Assembly (NCBI GenBank): GCA_021234155.1
Contig: JAJEKV010000102.1
Coordinates: 1,606,456 to 1,670,455 of the forward strand
Reading direction: 5' to 3'
Length of the DNA: 64,000 nt
DNA from: Isoetes taiwanensis
Taxonomy: Eukaryota; Streptophyta; Lycopodiopsida; Isoetales; Isoetaceae
Shown here: positions 33,192-44,513 of the stretch, piece after piece
Layout of the letters: every line of letters starts with the position of its first letter
How positions within the stretch are numbered: the first letter of the stretch is position 1
Notes under the pieces: model-generated
Told to the model about the DNA's origin: nothing
Database searches by the model: none
Seen by the model: only the letters and a program-made list of their open reading frames with translations
Made by a program: the position numbers and the translations under genes

Positions 33192-34366
33192 ATGGCACCT
33201 GACGAAACAGAGACGCCTCGCGAAGGTTATGCCACCCGGTTATGTGAGCCCAGAGCGAGCCGTCCGTGGCAGGCCGACGGGAGGCAAGTGCACATCGATG
33301 AAGAGGCGGCACCGGTTGAACCACCTAACCCTAACCCTGAAGAGCAGGAACAGGTATCGGAGCACCTTGACTGGGAGGCGGACGCGGCGGCGGAGCTGAG
33401 GAGGGAGCTGCTGAGGGAGATCTTCGAGATAATGAAGAACCGAGCGGAACCAAAGAAGAAGAAGAGGGAAAGAGAAGAAGGCGAAATGAGAAATCTAAGG
33501 CGAGCGCCTAAGGAAAAGGAAGAACTAAGAAAGAGGAGGGAGGAGAAGGAACGAAGAGGGAAGAAAGGAGGAAGCGCAAAAGGAGCCGGAGAAGGTGAGA
33601 GGCGAGAAAGGTAAGGACCGGAAGTGCCGGGCGAGAAGCCGAAGAAGAAGAAGACACCGGCCGCGGGAGTGACCATACAGGAGCCGGATCCTGAGAAGCC
33701 CCCATCCTCGTCTGACGCCGAACTTGAGGAGGGAGCGGGAGGACACGAACCAGGAGAGACTTCGGGCCCTTCAAACCCAATACCGGAGGATGAAGACCCT
33801 GTGGCTAATGCACCGCCCTATCCTAAATGGCCGTCGCCGGAGCACCCCAGCGACAGCACCAAGAAACCAAGGCCGCAGAGGGAGTCCTATGCGCTGAAGC
33901 TGACTTGAAGTACCGGAAGGAGCTAAAGGAGTATACCATGTATATGAAAATGCACGAAGAATACTCCAAATACTACGAAAGAACACGTAGTGAAGACCAT
34001 TGAGGAGGTCGGCCAACGAAAGAAGAACACGTTGAAGCCCACCGAACAGCCAACCCTCCTCCGAAGCCGGCGAAGAGGCCGGCGGACTCAAAATTCGCGA
34101 GGGTGGCCCAAGAAATTAAACACTTCCAGCAGAGCTATGGCTTCCTCATTCCCAGATCCCCCTTTGCACGTCTAACGAGGGAGATTTTGCAGGAGTTCGA
34201 CCCATCCAAACGGGTCACGGACGACATGTTTGCTCGCATCTACTTGAGGAGGCGTCGGAGCAAAGACATCGCATACATTACTTGAAGACTCACGTCGCGT
34301 GTGCTCAACACGCTAAAGAGAGTGACTTGTATGCCCAAAGATATTAGACTAGCTTCGGTTTATTAA
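33192..34366 (+). pseudogene. Diverged histone H3-like gene of the nested element
   Basis: The start MAPDETETPREGY lacks the ARTKQT tail. A Lys/Arg/Glu-rich region follows, an in-frame TAA stands at 33612-33614, then VTIQEPDPEKPP and NAPPYPKWPS (PYPKWP shared with the outer protein), a Tyr-rich helical stretch, and a histone fold from about 34090: ARVAQEIKHFQ, FLIPRSPFARLTREILQEF (alpha-1), an LLEEASEQ-like alpha-2 in another frame, CAQHAK and RVTCMPKDIRLAS (alpha-3) ending at 34364-34366. At least three frame changes are needed. Block order equals that of the outer gene, so both derive from one ancestral retrotransposon gene. FLIPRSPF recalls the LLIP..SF of plant CENH3. Confidence 0.75.
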
Positions 34367-34512
34367 GAAGGAGGGCCCCCGAACTTGTAAATGACCTTTT
34401 CTTTGGTATAAGTCTATAATTTTGATAAATAAATAAGTCCAATCGAGTTTAAATAGGGTGTATTGCCAATTCTACATTTAGAAATAGCAAAGTTCGAACA
34501 AACCAGGCAATT

Positions 34513-34999
34513 TGATCCCACCCCTCACGAGTGCGCTAACCCATTCGGTTTGCAAACCGATCCCACCCTGGCGCACTGTGTGAGTGGTTGAGCATGGTTT
34601 GGTGCCAAATCTTGCCTAAATGCAGAAAGTAGGTATACTATTCGACCTAGCTCATCCCGTTAGTAGGAATTGACCCCTAATCTGTCCAAATTGGCCTTGC
34701 CGAGTCAAATGGAGCTCCACCCCTCCGCGAGTGCGCCCGGACCCATTTGGTTTGGAATCCCATCCCACCACGGGCGCCTTTGTGTGAGTGGTGAACCCCA
34801 AACTCCACCACAACTTGCCCAAATAAAAGCGAGTAAAGGCTCAATCCTATCTATCTCGATGAGATATCCGGGATTATGTCTTTAGTTCTCTAGTTTAGCA
34901 TCATTAGTGACCTAAGCGGCGTCCCACCCCTCACGAGTGCGCCCCAACCAGTTCGGTTTGCAAACCCGATCCCACCACGGCGCCTTGTGGTGAGTGGTC
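34513..34999. repeat. Hairpin repeats R3-R5 downstream of the nested H3-like gene
   Basis: R3 (34513-34590), R4 (34716-34793) and R5 (34921-34999) share the unit CCACCCCTCACGAGTGCGC, an inner palindrome such as TTCGGTTTGCAAACCGA in R3, CCCACC(A), GGCGC and TGTG(G)TGAGTGGT. With R1/R2 they bracket the H3-like gene. Spacers of 120-130 bp are unrelated. Confidence 0.8.
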
Positions 35000-35158
35000 T
35001 CGTCGAATTCATCCAAGTTGTCCTTAGGCGAACCAAAATCATTGCTTAGGGACCCTTAGGAGCATTTCCAAGCTCGGTTAGCCTATAAATCATACCTCGA
35101 GACCCCGTGAAAAGTCGAGAATTGTAAACCTAAAATTTTCCCAAAATTAGGGTTTTGC

Positions 35159-35169
35159 CTATAAAGGGG
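35159..35169 (+). promoter_or_regulatory. TATA box upstream of nested ORF-X
   Basis: CTATAAAGGGG lies 120 bp before the ATG at 35279, with a C/T-rich leader. It matches the arrangement before outer ORF-X. Confidence 0.6.
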
Positions 35170-35278
35170 AACCCAAGTGTCATTTGCACATTCCAACCTC
35201 GCTCTCTGCTCCAAGCCGATTTCCCTGATCCTTAGGGCACTTCTGCATCTATCTGTCATCCCCAGCTCCTCAGTGCTC

Positions 35279-36793
35279 ATGGCCACTTCTTCATTCAAGC
35301 GATGGTACAGCGCCACAGCTCATGTGGCTGAAGTTTCGAATCTGTCTTTTCCGATGTCTTCCGAAGGGAACTTGACATTGAGGCCACCATCAACGCCACT
35401 CCCTTCTACCAGAACATCATGTCTGAGTTCCATGCCAAGATAGGACCCTTTTTGGTAGAACTCCCACCTTGTGTAGGGTATTTTGCACCTAACACTGCCC
35501 TCAAGTCAGCCCTGCAAGATATCCCAAATGTAGATAAGTACTTAGAGAATAAAAAGCAGTCCGCCTTCCCAACTACATGTCCATCTCGTCAATAGGGAGG
35601 AGGTACTTCTCCTATCTGACGAAATACATATAGCCATCTTTCTATCTCTTCGGGTCAAACACGATAGGGGAACCCTCGCAGCAGCCTTTAGAAGTTGAAC
35701 CCATAGCCATGGCGCTTGTGAGGAGGAGGAACGGATGCGACTTCGAAAATACGAGCAAGAAGAAGAGGAGGAGGATGAATACTGAATCGGACCGGAAGAC
35801 CTGATCTAGAACGAGAGAGGCAAAGCGGAAAAGAGATCCAAAACTTCTCAAGAGGGATCATGAAAGCAACAAGAAGAGCCCCACCACTCGGGCAGGGCAT
35901 TACAAGCTTGACGCCAGTGTTCATAGCAGGCGAGGCATATCTAACCCTTCACGACATCAAGAATCTTCCACGCGATTCCGCGTGCAGGCCTTAGGGTGGA
36001 TGAGATTTTACACCTTCTACGACAGCAGGCAGATCTCGACGACTTCCTCGATCGAGAAGCTCAGGACTTCCCTATCAGCATAAGAGAAGCCAGGACCTTC
36101 ACCGGCGAGACATCATCAGATATAGAAGCTTACGCAGGCATCAGACAGATGATGGCCGAAAGGGAATTGCCCTCGGAGGAGGAGTTCATGGCAATTCAGG
36201 AACAAATGGGCATCAAAGGCAAGTCCACATCAGCATTATTACCGAGCTCGCCAACACCCATCCCGGCAAAGATGGAGGCGATCAACCTAAGGAGGCTGGT
36301 GCACCAAGACTTCGAGAGCTAGAGGAGATACCAAGGATGACTTCAAGGGAAGGCACAGGCAACTTCCTCGTCCGCCGAAGAAACAGGGGCATGATAAGGC
36401 GCCGATACTACCCGCCGCTGTCTTTGGATCGAAAGAATAGCGGTTATTCACCGCCAATTTAGCCCAAGAGGTGAAGAAGGGGTCTTTATGCTTATCGCCC
36501 TCTCAGGGTTCGGACACCATGCACGATTACCTCCAAACATCGACCATGTTGTCCTGATCAAGAGAGCGATTGCATTGACCATCTTCGACTTTGCAATCCC
36601 TTATAGGCGGCAGGGCAGATTGGCAGTGACAGCTGCGTATACATCAGATAGGAGAATTCAAGACATGGAGGCAGTACTCCAAGGAGGAACGTCAACAAAT
36701 ATTCTCAGGAACTTAACAGGGTCATTAGGTACGGCCCAAGTGAAGAAATTTTTGGAGGACCACCCTGATTACCTCAAGAAATTTCAAGAGTAA
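35279..36793 (+). pseudogene. ORF-X homologue of the nested element (frameshifted)
   Basis: Begins MATSSFKRWYSATAHVAEVS, aligning to FERWYNAANH of the outer gene. The frame breaks several times. The 35996-36322 frame has SIREARTFTGETSSDIEAYA and LPSEEEFMAIQEQM, matching the outer RHSYLWGDNVDIAAYR and FEEEFQQIQ. The 36488-36793 frame has VLIKRAIAL..FDFA and TSTNILRNLTGSLGTAQVKK, matching the outer C-terminus. Total length is about 505 codons, as in the outer copy. Function is unknown. Confidence 0.7.
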
Positions 36794-36917
36794 AAGTCTA
36801 TTAATTTGCATGTAAAAGCTTATTATATATGAATATAATATATATCTCTTTTGTATATAATTGCTCCCTCAAATTGTATAAACAAGTAAAACAACGTAAC
36901 ACACAAAACAAGAACTA

Positions 36918-37937
36918 ATGATCAGAATGTACTCTAATGTGCATGCAGCTAGAGTACCTAGAAACCTTGATGAACACAGGCAGCGAGAACAACAACGTAC
37001 CCCGCCAAGGCGCTTCCAGCCGAGGAATTTGCGCCCAGAATTCGAAGCGGTAACACCGGAGGAGGAGCTATCCCAAATCAGATCTGACATCCACGACATA
37101 AGGGCATTGCTAGCAGGGGCAGCAGCAATAGGAGGACAGGACCAGAATGTGCCCTTGCCGGAAACGCCAGCTGGCCGAACAGTGCAACGAAGGAAGAGAA
37201 GCAGAGGGAGAAGATCTCCCAGCTTCGGGATCCTCAAGCTCCAGCTCGGATACGCATCTGCATCTCGGAAGAGCGGGAAGAAGAGGCACGAGGTCGCCGG
37301 CGGGGATCCAAACCCGCGATGCGGGACGGATCACGCATCGATTATCGAGAAGAAAGTTGACTCCGCCCTTAGTAATGTGTGGAAAGCCAGAAAGTTAGAG
37401 CAGTTTTCAGGGGAAAACAGATCCGGAATGGAAGCAGAGGCATGGCTGGATGAGATGAGTGAGTATGGCAACGCCTATGGCATGAAAGATAAAGACAAAG
37501 GCAGGGTAGCAACAGCAAACCTCAAAGGGTGCAAATGTAATTTGGTGGAAGGGTATGCCAAAGCACATGGGGAAAGGGGATGCGGTTGCAAGTTCAGAAA
37601 GTTCGCCAAGGCATTCAAACATCATTATGTACCAAGAGAACATAAGTGCAACATGATGCAGCAGTTCTATAGGCTGCAACAGGGCAACAAATCAGTCCAG
37701 AAATACACGGAGGAATTCATGAGACTAAGGCTTTATGTGCCAAAGTTGAGTGAAAAGCATGCGGTGGAAGGCTATATTGAAGGCTTGAACGATGAGATCC
37801 GCAAGCTTGTAAGGGCAATAAACCCAAAGTCTGTGTCAGAGGCAGAAGCAAAGGCCATAAGTTTGCAAGGAACAGGTCCACAAGAGCAGGCATCAAGGCA
37901 GCAATATTTCCAGGATAAGGGGAAGAGCACTGTTGCC
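36918..37937 (+). CDS. gag: Nested element gag, N-terminal and capsid part
   Basis: An uninterrupted frame from ATG at 36918. A basic Arg-rich N-terminus leads into the retrotrans_gag domain: WKARKLEQFSGE, EAWLDEMSEYGNAYG, KFAKAFKHHYVPREHKCNMM and QKYTEEFMRLRLYVPKLSE, then YIEGLNDEIRKLV. A CKCNLVEGYAKAHGERGCGC segment replaces the usual W-rich linker and may reflect local sequence change. The frame is cut at 37937 by the insert at 37938-39810. Gag forms the virus-like particle in this family. Confidence 0.85.
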
Positions 37938-39810
37938 TTTCACAGAATCCTTGCAAAAACTGTGATGCATAAATCTCTAAATTGTGGGATTTCCTAAAAG
38001 ATACTTGCCAAATTCTGTGTTTAGGGGGCAGAGAGCCAAAGGTGTGGTGAGGGGATGTGAAAAGATGAGAAAAGAGGTGCAAATGTGAGGAAATAAGGTG
38101 ATATATGAATGCAGGTGTATGACTGGGATGTTTTCTGTAACAAAGTGATGAAAATGATTGAAGAAAAAAACTTTGGGATGCAGTCAAACTTCCTTTGAAT
38201 GCAAATGAAATATTTGAGCAAATTACGAGAATAGCTATTTGTTTAGCTAAGTCTAGATAATATCGAGATAACTTGAATTGATTTCAACTCATTTGTTGAT
38301 CAAGATTGGTGGGAAATTCGTTGGCAAAGTTAAGCGAGTGGACGGCACATAAAAAATGGGAAAACCCTAATTTTTTGAAAAAAAAACTTCAGAAATCGAT
38401 TGAAGAAAGGGAAACACCATGGATTGCTCAAGAAAACTTTTCTCATTATCTTAGGAACATAATACATATGTGGGGTAATCCATTTGATCACTCAAATAGA
38501 ATTTGTATCAGAACTTCAAAAATCTTGGCTTTCAAGAACAAGGGCGGGTTTCTAATCAAAAATCTCCTCTCCTCGTGTGGAATACGGCTCGGATCATCTT
38601 TATAGACCTGTGTCAGGGTAGTTAGAGCTCCAATTTGTCTGCATATGGCCACGAACTCTTCTTTCCCAAAAATAGGCAATATTCTGTTCTTGGCATGATC
38701 TCCATTAATTCGGCATCCTCTTCATGATTCGATTGGTTCCAGAGGTCGATTATGATCAGGCGAACTGCTCTGCATCACTCAAAGTGCGCGGGAAGCCGAG
38801 AATCATAGAACCCTAATGGATCTTGGCCGGATTTTCTTCAGTGGATATATCCCACAGGCCTAAATCAAAAAGTCAGCTCAGGTATATATAGCTCGATCCA
38901 CGCAAACTCTTAAATTGACGTGTCTTGCCCACGTGGGATTCGGTACCTCCACCGCCCCACACGCCCGGGTGAGCCACGTGGAGGGGGGTGATTGGCTGAA
39001 AAGGAATCTAGGTCGGGGGGGTGGTAGAATAGGACAATTTTTTTACATTTTCTCAAAGGGCACGATTCCCAAGAATTGGAATTCAAGGGTCTATATAAGG
39101 TCTTTTTTGGAAATTTTTTGTGCCAGGTGGCATATTTTCATTGGGGCAACATGGTGAGGTGGTCAAATTTTGGAAAATGGCACTTTGATTTTTTGGCTAA
39201 AAAAGGTGAATCAATGGTGACTGGACATGATGAAATGATGACTTGGCATAATGAAGGATGATGTGGCAAGGTCAAACATGGCTTTTGCCTAAGTGGATTT
39301 TCGAAATTTCAAATGCCCCTTGATATTTTTGATGAGGTGGCATGATTTTGACCCAAGTGGCAAAGATATAACCAAAGTTGGATGACAAAGCATTTTTGTG
39401 AGCAAGGTGGCCATCCTAGGTGGCATTTTGACTCTTGATGACGTGGCAAGGGTATTTTTTGGAAAGTGTGCCTTTTGACTTTCTATTTTGACTTTCACTT
39501 GACTTTTTGACATCTTTGGCACTTTTGGATGATGACTAGGATGCCACTTGGCAAAGGTATAGATTTTTTGGCATTTTGGGATTTTTAGGCATCTTTAGAA
39601 GCATATTTGGCTAGCGATAGGGGAAATTCAAGGAGAAATGGGAGATAGGCTCAAAAAATTTGGGAAAAATCAAGGATGGCTAATTTTGGCTAAAGGATTT
39701 GGTAGGGGTACTCACCTGGCCTAGATTCTCTTTCAGCCTGATACCTTTCCTTAATAGCTCCTCCAATACTTAGAATTTTCTTCATATCTTCATTTCTTCT
39801 TCATGTTGCC
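37938..39810. mobile_element. 1.87-kb unclassified insert in nested gag with 7-bp TSD
   Basis: TGTTGCC occurs at 37931-37937 and again at 39804-39810, bracketing DNA that interrupts gag between capsid and zinc knuckle. The insert starts TTTCACAGAATCC (with an inverted CTGTGA 20 bp in) and ends TTTCTTCTTCA. It has no long terminal inverted repeats, no poly(A) tail and no recognisable protein. Its right half repeats GGTGGCA- and GACTTT-type words (39120-39560). The class is uncertain. Confidence 0.6.
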
Positions 39811-40306
39811 ACTTCAAGGGGCAACAAGCACAGGGGGCTATAGCCCAAGGGCGGCAAGCCCAGTAGCTAGCAAGACGCAGTACAATTCAAATTATGGGAA
39901 GCAAGGCAACACAAGTAGTGGCAAGCAGGAAAAGAAACAGGTAAGCTTCAAGGAGCAAGGAGCCAAGTCTAACTACTCCCAAGCGGTGAGGCAATTTCTG
40001 CAGTCCATTCCCAAGGAGAAGAAGCAGGAATGTATAGAGAAGCAGTTGTGTTTCAGATGCTTCCAGCCAGGGCATAGGACCAACAATTGCCCCCTGATTA
40101 TGAATGCGGCATTGGCAGAGCTGGGATGGGAGACACCATCGGACGCAGACGACGACGAAGCACGGGATTACATCCATGGTGAGTGTCACATCTTTGCAGC
40201 TATTGATACAGGGAATGCAGAAAGTCAGTATAAGGTAATCTCAACGACCGGAAAAGCCCAAGAGAAATCCTTTATAGTATTGATAGACTCACGGAAGCGA
40301 TCATAA
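39811..40306 (+). CDS. gag: Nested element gag C-terminus with CCHC zinc knuckle, entering protease
   Basis: A Ser/Gly/Gln-rich linker is followed by the nucleocapsid knuckle CFRCFQPGHRTNNC (CX2CX4HX4C, about 40049-40090), then ECHIFAAIDTGNAE and FIVLIDS, the start of the aspartic protease (D-S/T-G region; the Gly is lost to a frame change). The join across the upstream insert is off by one base, so the gene would not be restored by precise excision alone. Confidence 0.8.
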
Positions 40307-41480
40307 TTTTGCATCCCCAGGATGGTAAGCATGTTGAAGTTAAAGCCGTTAAAATCCAAGCCCAGGCCCGGCTGGTGGTGTTAGCCAATGGAGCAATTAG
40401 GCATACAAAGAGGGGAAGAGAATAAACTTCAATGTAGACTTGCGGTGTTAATGTTGCAATCGGGAGCGGAAGTCATGAATATAGGCAAGTATGATCTCAT
40501 TATTGGAATGGAATATCTTGGACCAGCAGGGAGCAATCATCGATTGTGGGAAACGTAAGGTGACCTTAACAACGCCAGAGGGCAAAGTCATCGAAATCAC
40601 AGGTAAAAAGTAACCCCAATCATGCAATGCATGAGTAGTGAAAAATTGCTTAAGTGCATAAGAAAGCGGCCAGTGGCCTATCTCCTTAAGCTTGAGCTCC
40701 AAGATCGGGGAGCGGGAGAGAAATAAAGAGATCAAAGAATCTAGCAAGCTTCCCCGGGCCAATAGCAAAGTTGATCGAGGAATTTCCGCGACTTGTTCCC
40801 CTGATGAGATTAAGCGGCTTCCCCTATAGAGAGGAGTCGAGTGTGAAATAGCATGAACACGGGACGAAGCCTACAAGCAAGGCACCTTATAGGATGTCAA
40901 CCGAGGAGTTGACAGAGTTAAAAAGCGATTTGCAAGAATTGCTAGACCTAGGGTTCATAAGACCTAGTGTCTCCCGTTCGAGCCCCTATTCTCTTTGTGA
41001 AGAAGAAGGATGGGAGCCTTAGGATGTGCATTGATTACCGCCAGTTAAATAAGCACACCATCAAAAATAAGTATGCCTTGCCTAGGTCGAGATGACTTAA
41101 TGGATCGATTCAGGGGAGCAAAGATCTTCTCCAAAATAGATCTCGGATCGATATCACCAGATTAGGATCAAGGAGGAAGACATTCATAAGGCGGCGTTCA
41201 GGGACAAGATATGGGCACTATGAGTTCCACGGTTATGCCCTTTGGATTGTCTAATGCACCAGCAACATTCATGAGATTAATGAACGGCGTCTTCCGGCGA
41301 ATTTCTAAATTCCTTCATCATAGTCTTCTTCGACGATATCTTGGTTTACTGATGAAGTCGTGGAGGAGCACGCCCAACACTTGAGGAAGGTACTTGAAAA
41401 GTTAAGAAGGCATCAACTCTTTGGTTATCGAAGTGCCGCCGCCTGGAAAGAGTGGAGTACTTGGGGCACGTGATCACAGC
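40280..41480 (+). pseudogene. pol: Nested element protease and reverse transcriptase (degenerate)
   Basis: Protease-side ANGAIRHTK and NIGKYDLIIGM match the outer copy. RT blocks appear in changing frames: [31 protein letters not shown] (about 41000-41050), [29 protein letters not shown] (41230-41285), VFFDDILVY (41325-41350) and RVEYLGHVITAEG (41450-41485). The last supplies the uninterrupted version of the site where this element entered its relative. Indels make it non-functional as read. Confidence 0.85.
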
Positions 41481-41730
41481 AGAAGGCATTTCCACGCACC
41501 CTGAAGATAGAAGCCGTGTCGGCTGGCGGCACCAAAGAATACGATGAAGTCGAGGGAGCTTCCTAGGGCTAGCATGCTATTATAGAAGATTTGTGAAGAA
41601 TTTTGCCAAGGTAGCGGCGCCATTAACGATCTCACAAAAGGTGGGAAGATAAAAGATTGGGCAACCCATTGGCAAAACAAGGCCCGAAAGCATTTGAGAC
41701 ATCGGAAGAAGCTTTGACGACGGCGCCCGA

Positions 41731-42351
41731 TTGGTCTTGCCAGATCCGACCAAAGATAAGCTTGTAGCAACAGATGCTAGCGGGATAGCAACAAAGGTAG
41801 CATTCCTCATGCAGGAGGAAAGAGTAGTGGCCTACGATTCCAAGAAGTTGAACGACGCCGAGCAGCACTACCCAACGCATGATCAGGAGCTCCTGGCTAT
41901 AGTAAGGGCTTTAAGAATTTGGAGGCATTATTTATTAGGAAGGAAATTCCAGTTAGACACAGATCACCAAAGCCTCCAATACATATTTACGCAGCCGCTC
42001 CTTAATTTGAGGCAAAGGAGATGGATGGAATTCTTGGAAGAATATGACTTTGAGATAAGTTATAAGCCAGGGAAGCTCAATGTGGTTGCGGATGCCCTTT
42101 CCAGGAAGCCATTGGCAACCAGAATTCATTGTAACGCCATATCAACACTTGTAAGTGAGTTTGGCAAGAAGATTGAGGAAACATTGCCGACGGACCTCGA
42201 CTTCAAGGAAGTTTGGGCGAGCCTTTCTAAAGAGGCCAGGACCGACAAGGAAAGGGAGATGTTCAGGCACTACAAGGAAGGGAACTTGCTATATTATAAA
42301 AACAAATTGTGGGTACCAAAATCTTACGCAAAGTTAGAAAGCTTATTTTGA
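41731..42351 (+). CDS. pol: Nested element RNase H domain
   Basis: An open segment with TDASGIATKVAFLMQEE (first Asp), NDAEQHYPTHDQELLAIVRA (Glu) and LDTDHQSLQYIF (Asp), the DEDD-type RNase H residues of Ty3/gypsy, followed by [20 protein letters not shown] and DALSRKP before integrase. It overlaps the integrase frame by a shift near 42310-42350. Confidence 0.88.
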   Translation: MVLPDPTKDKLVATDASGIATKVAFLMQEERVVAYDSKKLNDAEQHYPTHDQELLAIVRALRIWRHYLLGRKFQLDTDHQSLQYIFTQPLLNLRQRRWMEFLEEYDFEISYKPGKLNVVADALSRKPLATRIHCNAISTLVSEFGKKIEETLPTDLDFKEVWASLSKEARTDKEREMFRHYKEGNLLYYKNKLWVPKSYAKLESLF

Positions 42352-43308
42352 ATGATACACACAATAGTCCCATAGCGGGGCATCAGGGGTTCATGAAGAC
42401 ATATTTCAAGATTAGAAGCGATTATTATTGGCCCGGCATGAAGAAGGAAATAGCAAGATATATTAGAGAGTGCCAGATATGCCAGCAGACAAAGGCGGAA
42501 CAACTCCGGATCCCAGGTGCCTTGGAACCATTGCCCGTGCCAAATGCTAAGTGGGAGGTGATAAGTATGGATTTTATTACAGGACTCCCAAGAACAGCAA
42601 GGGGCAAAGATGCCTTGATGGTGGTAGTAGATAAGTTGTCAAAGATGGCACACTTTGTGCCGCGGCAGACAACAGAATCTGACATGAGACACACCAACCT
42701 AATTGTTAAGGAGATTTTTAGGCTCCATGGCATGCCAAGGGAGATAATCTCGGATAGAGACTCCAAGTTTATGAGTGCCTTTTGGCAGGACCTATTCACC
42801 ACTATCCAGACAAAGCTTTCGATGAGCACGGCATATCATCCCCAAACAGATGGTCAGACGGAGAGGACAAACAGGATCATCGAAGATATGTTAAGAAGCT
42901 ATGTATGGAACAAGCAATCCAAGTGGGATGATTTCATCTACCTAGTAGAGTTTGCCTACAATGACACCAAGCGAGGAGTCATCGCAGATGAGTCCTTTTA
43001 TGATTAATTACGGGTATCAGTGTCTTACCCCAGATACTTGGCACAACCCTGTGTCCAAGGTGGAAGTCTCCCAGCAGATGCTTTCAGAAATGCAAGACTT
43101 GGTGGAGGAAGTGAGAGGATATCTCCTTGCAGCAAGAAGCAGGCAGAAAAGCATCGCCGACAAGCATAGGACGGTAAGAGAATTTGAAGTGGGAGACAAA
43201 GTGTGGTTGAAGATCAAAGTCAAGCAGGCCAAGCTCCGCATCGGCAATTGCAAGAAGCTTGCTCCAAGATGGGCTGGACCCTTCCGGAATAGAGAAGAGA
43301 GTAGGTAA
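42309..43308 (+). CDS. pol: Nested element integrase (zinc-binding and catalytic core), one frameshift
   Basis: The HHCC domain has AGHQG, YYWPGMKKEIARYIRECQIC and QQTK. The catalytic core has EVISMDFITGLPR (Asp1), IISDRDSKFMSAFWQ (Asp2) and TAYHPQTDGQTERTNRIIED (Glu). The frame changes near 42960-43005 (at FAYNDTK..) and continues in 42952-43308 with VEVSQQMLSEMQDL, the linker to the GPF/Y-like KLAPRWAGPF region. It inserts cDNA into host DNA. Confidence 0.88.
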
Positions 43309-43690
43309 CCAATCCTACAAGTTGGACTTGCCAGCACATCTTAAGATACATAAGGTTTTCCACGTAAGTTTGCTAAAGAGGCACACCCCAAACCCCGAGG
43401 AAATATTGGAGACAAATGAGTTTTTAGAAATGACGGACGAGCATATTGAAATCGTTCCGGAAGTCCTTCTTAATAGATCTTATAAGAAGACAAGAAGGTC
43501 AAAATTCCTCCAATACCTTGTGAAGTGGAAGCACTTACCAGTGGAAGACGCTACGTGGGTACTTGAGTCAGATCTTAAGAAACAGTACCCCGAGTTTATG
43601 GAGCAATGCAAGGGTCGGCTCGTCACCGAAGTAGTCGACATCAGCAACCAAGAAATCGGCTCAGGCATGTCGATTTGGGTTTGGATTTAA
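43259..43690 (+). CDS. pol: Nested element integrase C-terminus with chromodomain
   Basis: After YKLDLPAHLKIHKVFHVSLL (the conserved chromovirus integrase tail) comes RRSKFLQYLVKWKHLPVEDA and TWVLESDLKKQYPEF, a chromodomain with the KWK and W-E aromatic positions. In chromoviruses this module guides integration to histone-marked chromatin. It is relevant that the same element encodes an H3-like protein. Confidence 0.85.
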   Translation: MLQDGLDPSGIEKRVGNQSYKLDLPAHLKIHKVFHVSLLKRHTPNPEEILETNEFLEMTDEHIEIVPEVLLNRSYKKTRRSKFLQYLVKWKHLPVEDATWVLESDLKKQYPEFMEQCKGRLVTEVVDISNQEIGSGMSIWVWI

Positions 43691-44513
43691 GCATGTGTAG
43701 CTAAGGCTAATCTACGCGGCCTATGCTAGGCATGGGTTGCATGCGTTGTTACCCGATGATGAGACCACTACGGTGCTCTCTAGGGCGTGGTGTAATGTCA
43801 ATGTAGGCATGACCGTTTAAAGCTGTTTGAGTGGAAGGTAGATTAGAAGTCTACCACGTCCCACGGAAGTAGGCGACCTCGAAGAAAAGAGGTCATTCAG
43901 GTATGCATTGATAGGAAAAGCACCTCTAGTCAATGCCTGCGGGGGAGGACCCTTCACGCCCCATATATAATGGAAGGACCCAAGTCCCACGCTAGGCAAC
44001 TACTGTGTAGGCATGGCGGCATATAGGCATAATAGGGCTTTGTCTCTCCGCCGGGATGGGAGAAACATAATCTTCCTATGCAAGAGATATGCCTTGCATC
44101 CATATAATTGTATTTAATGGGTGGTTCCCTTACAACCAACCCTTATAATAATAATTAAATATGTACTAACGTAGGCGTACATCCTGCGGGCAACTAGATG
44201 GACCGAAAGCGGGGAGGGTAGCGCTACAAGAACTCTACAACGCATAGTTTTGCCATAATGTGTTGTGAGGAGGCGACGAAAGTTTTTAGTTAAAACTTTA
44301 AAGCTATAATTGATGTTAATTTTGTTTATAGTCGATTATGAAGTAGAGGGCGGAAGAGCCTCTCACCATAGTACAATTACATGAAACTATAAATATTACA
44401 CGAGGTGATTAATATAATATGGATATGTAAGTGTTGTAATTGCAGGATATCACGGTACCCAAGGTGGGAGGCGCGTGATCTTGAGGGGCGACATCAAGTC
44501 AAGGTGGGGAGAA
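43691..44513 (+). other. 3' untranslated region and polypurine tract of the nested element
   Basis: Non-coding. A purine run AAGGTGGGGAGAA (44501-44513) directly before the right LTR is the plus-strand primer site. Nothing else is recognised. Confidence 0.75.

Noticed and set aside
33227-33676. Minus-strand Ser/Leu/Phe-rich frame opposite the nested H3-like gene
   Set aside because: Mirror of the Lys/Glu/Arg-rich coding strand; no independent motif.
32682-34999. Repeats near the nested H3-like gene as a CRISPR-like array
   Set aside because: Irregular spacing, only five diverged units with internal palindromes, in a plant retrotransposon.
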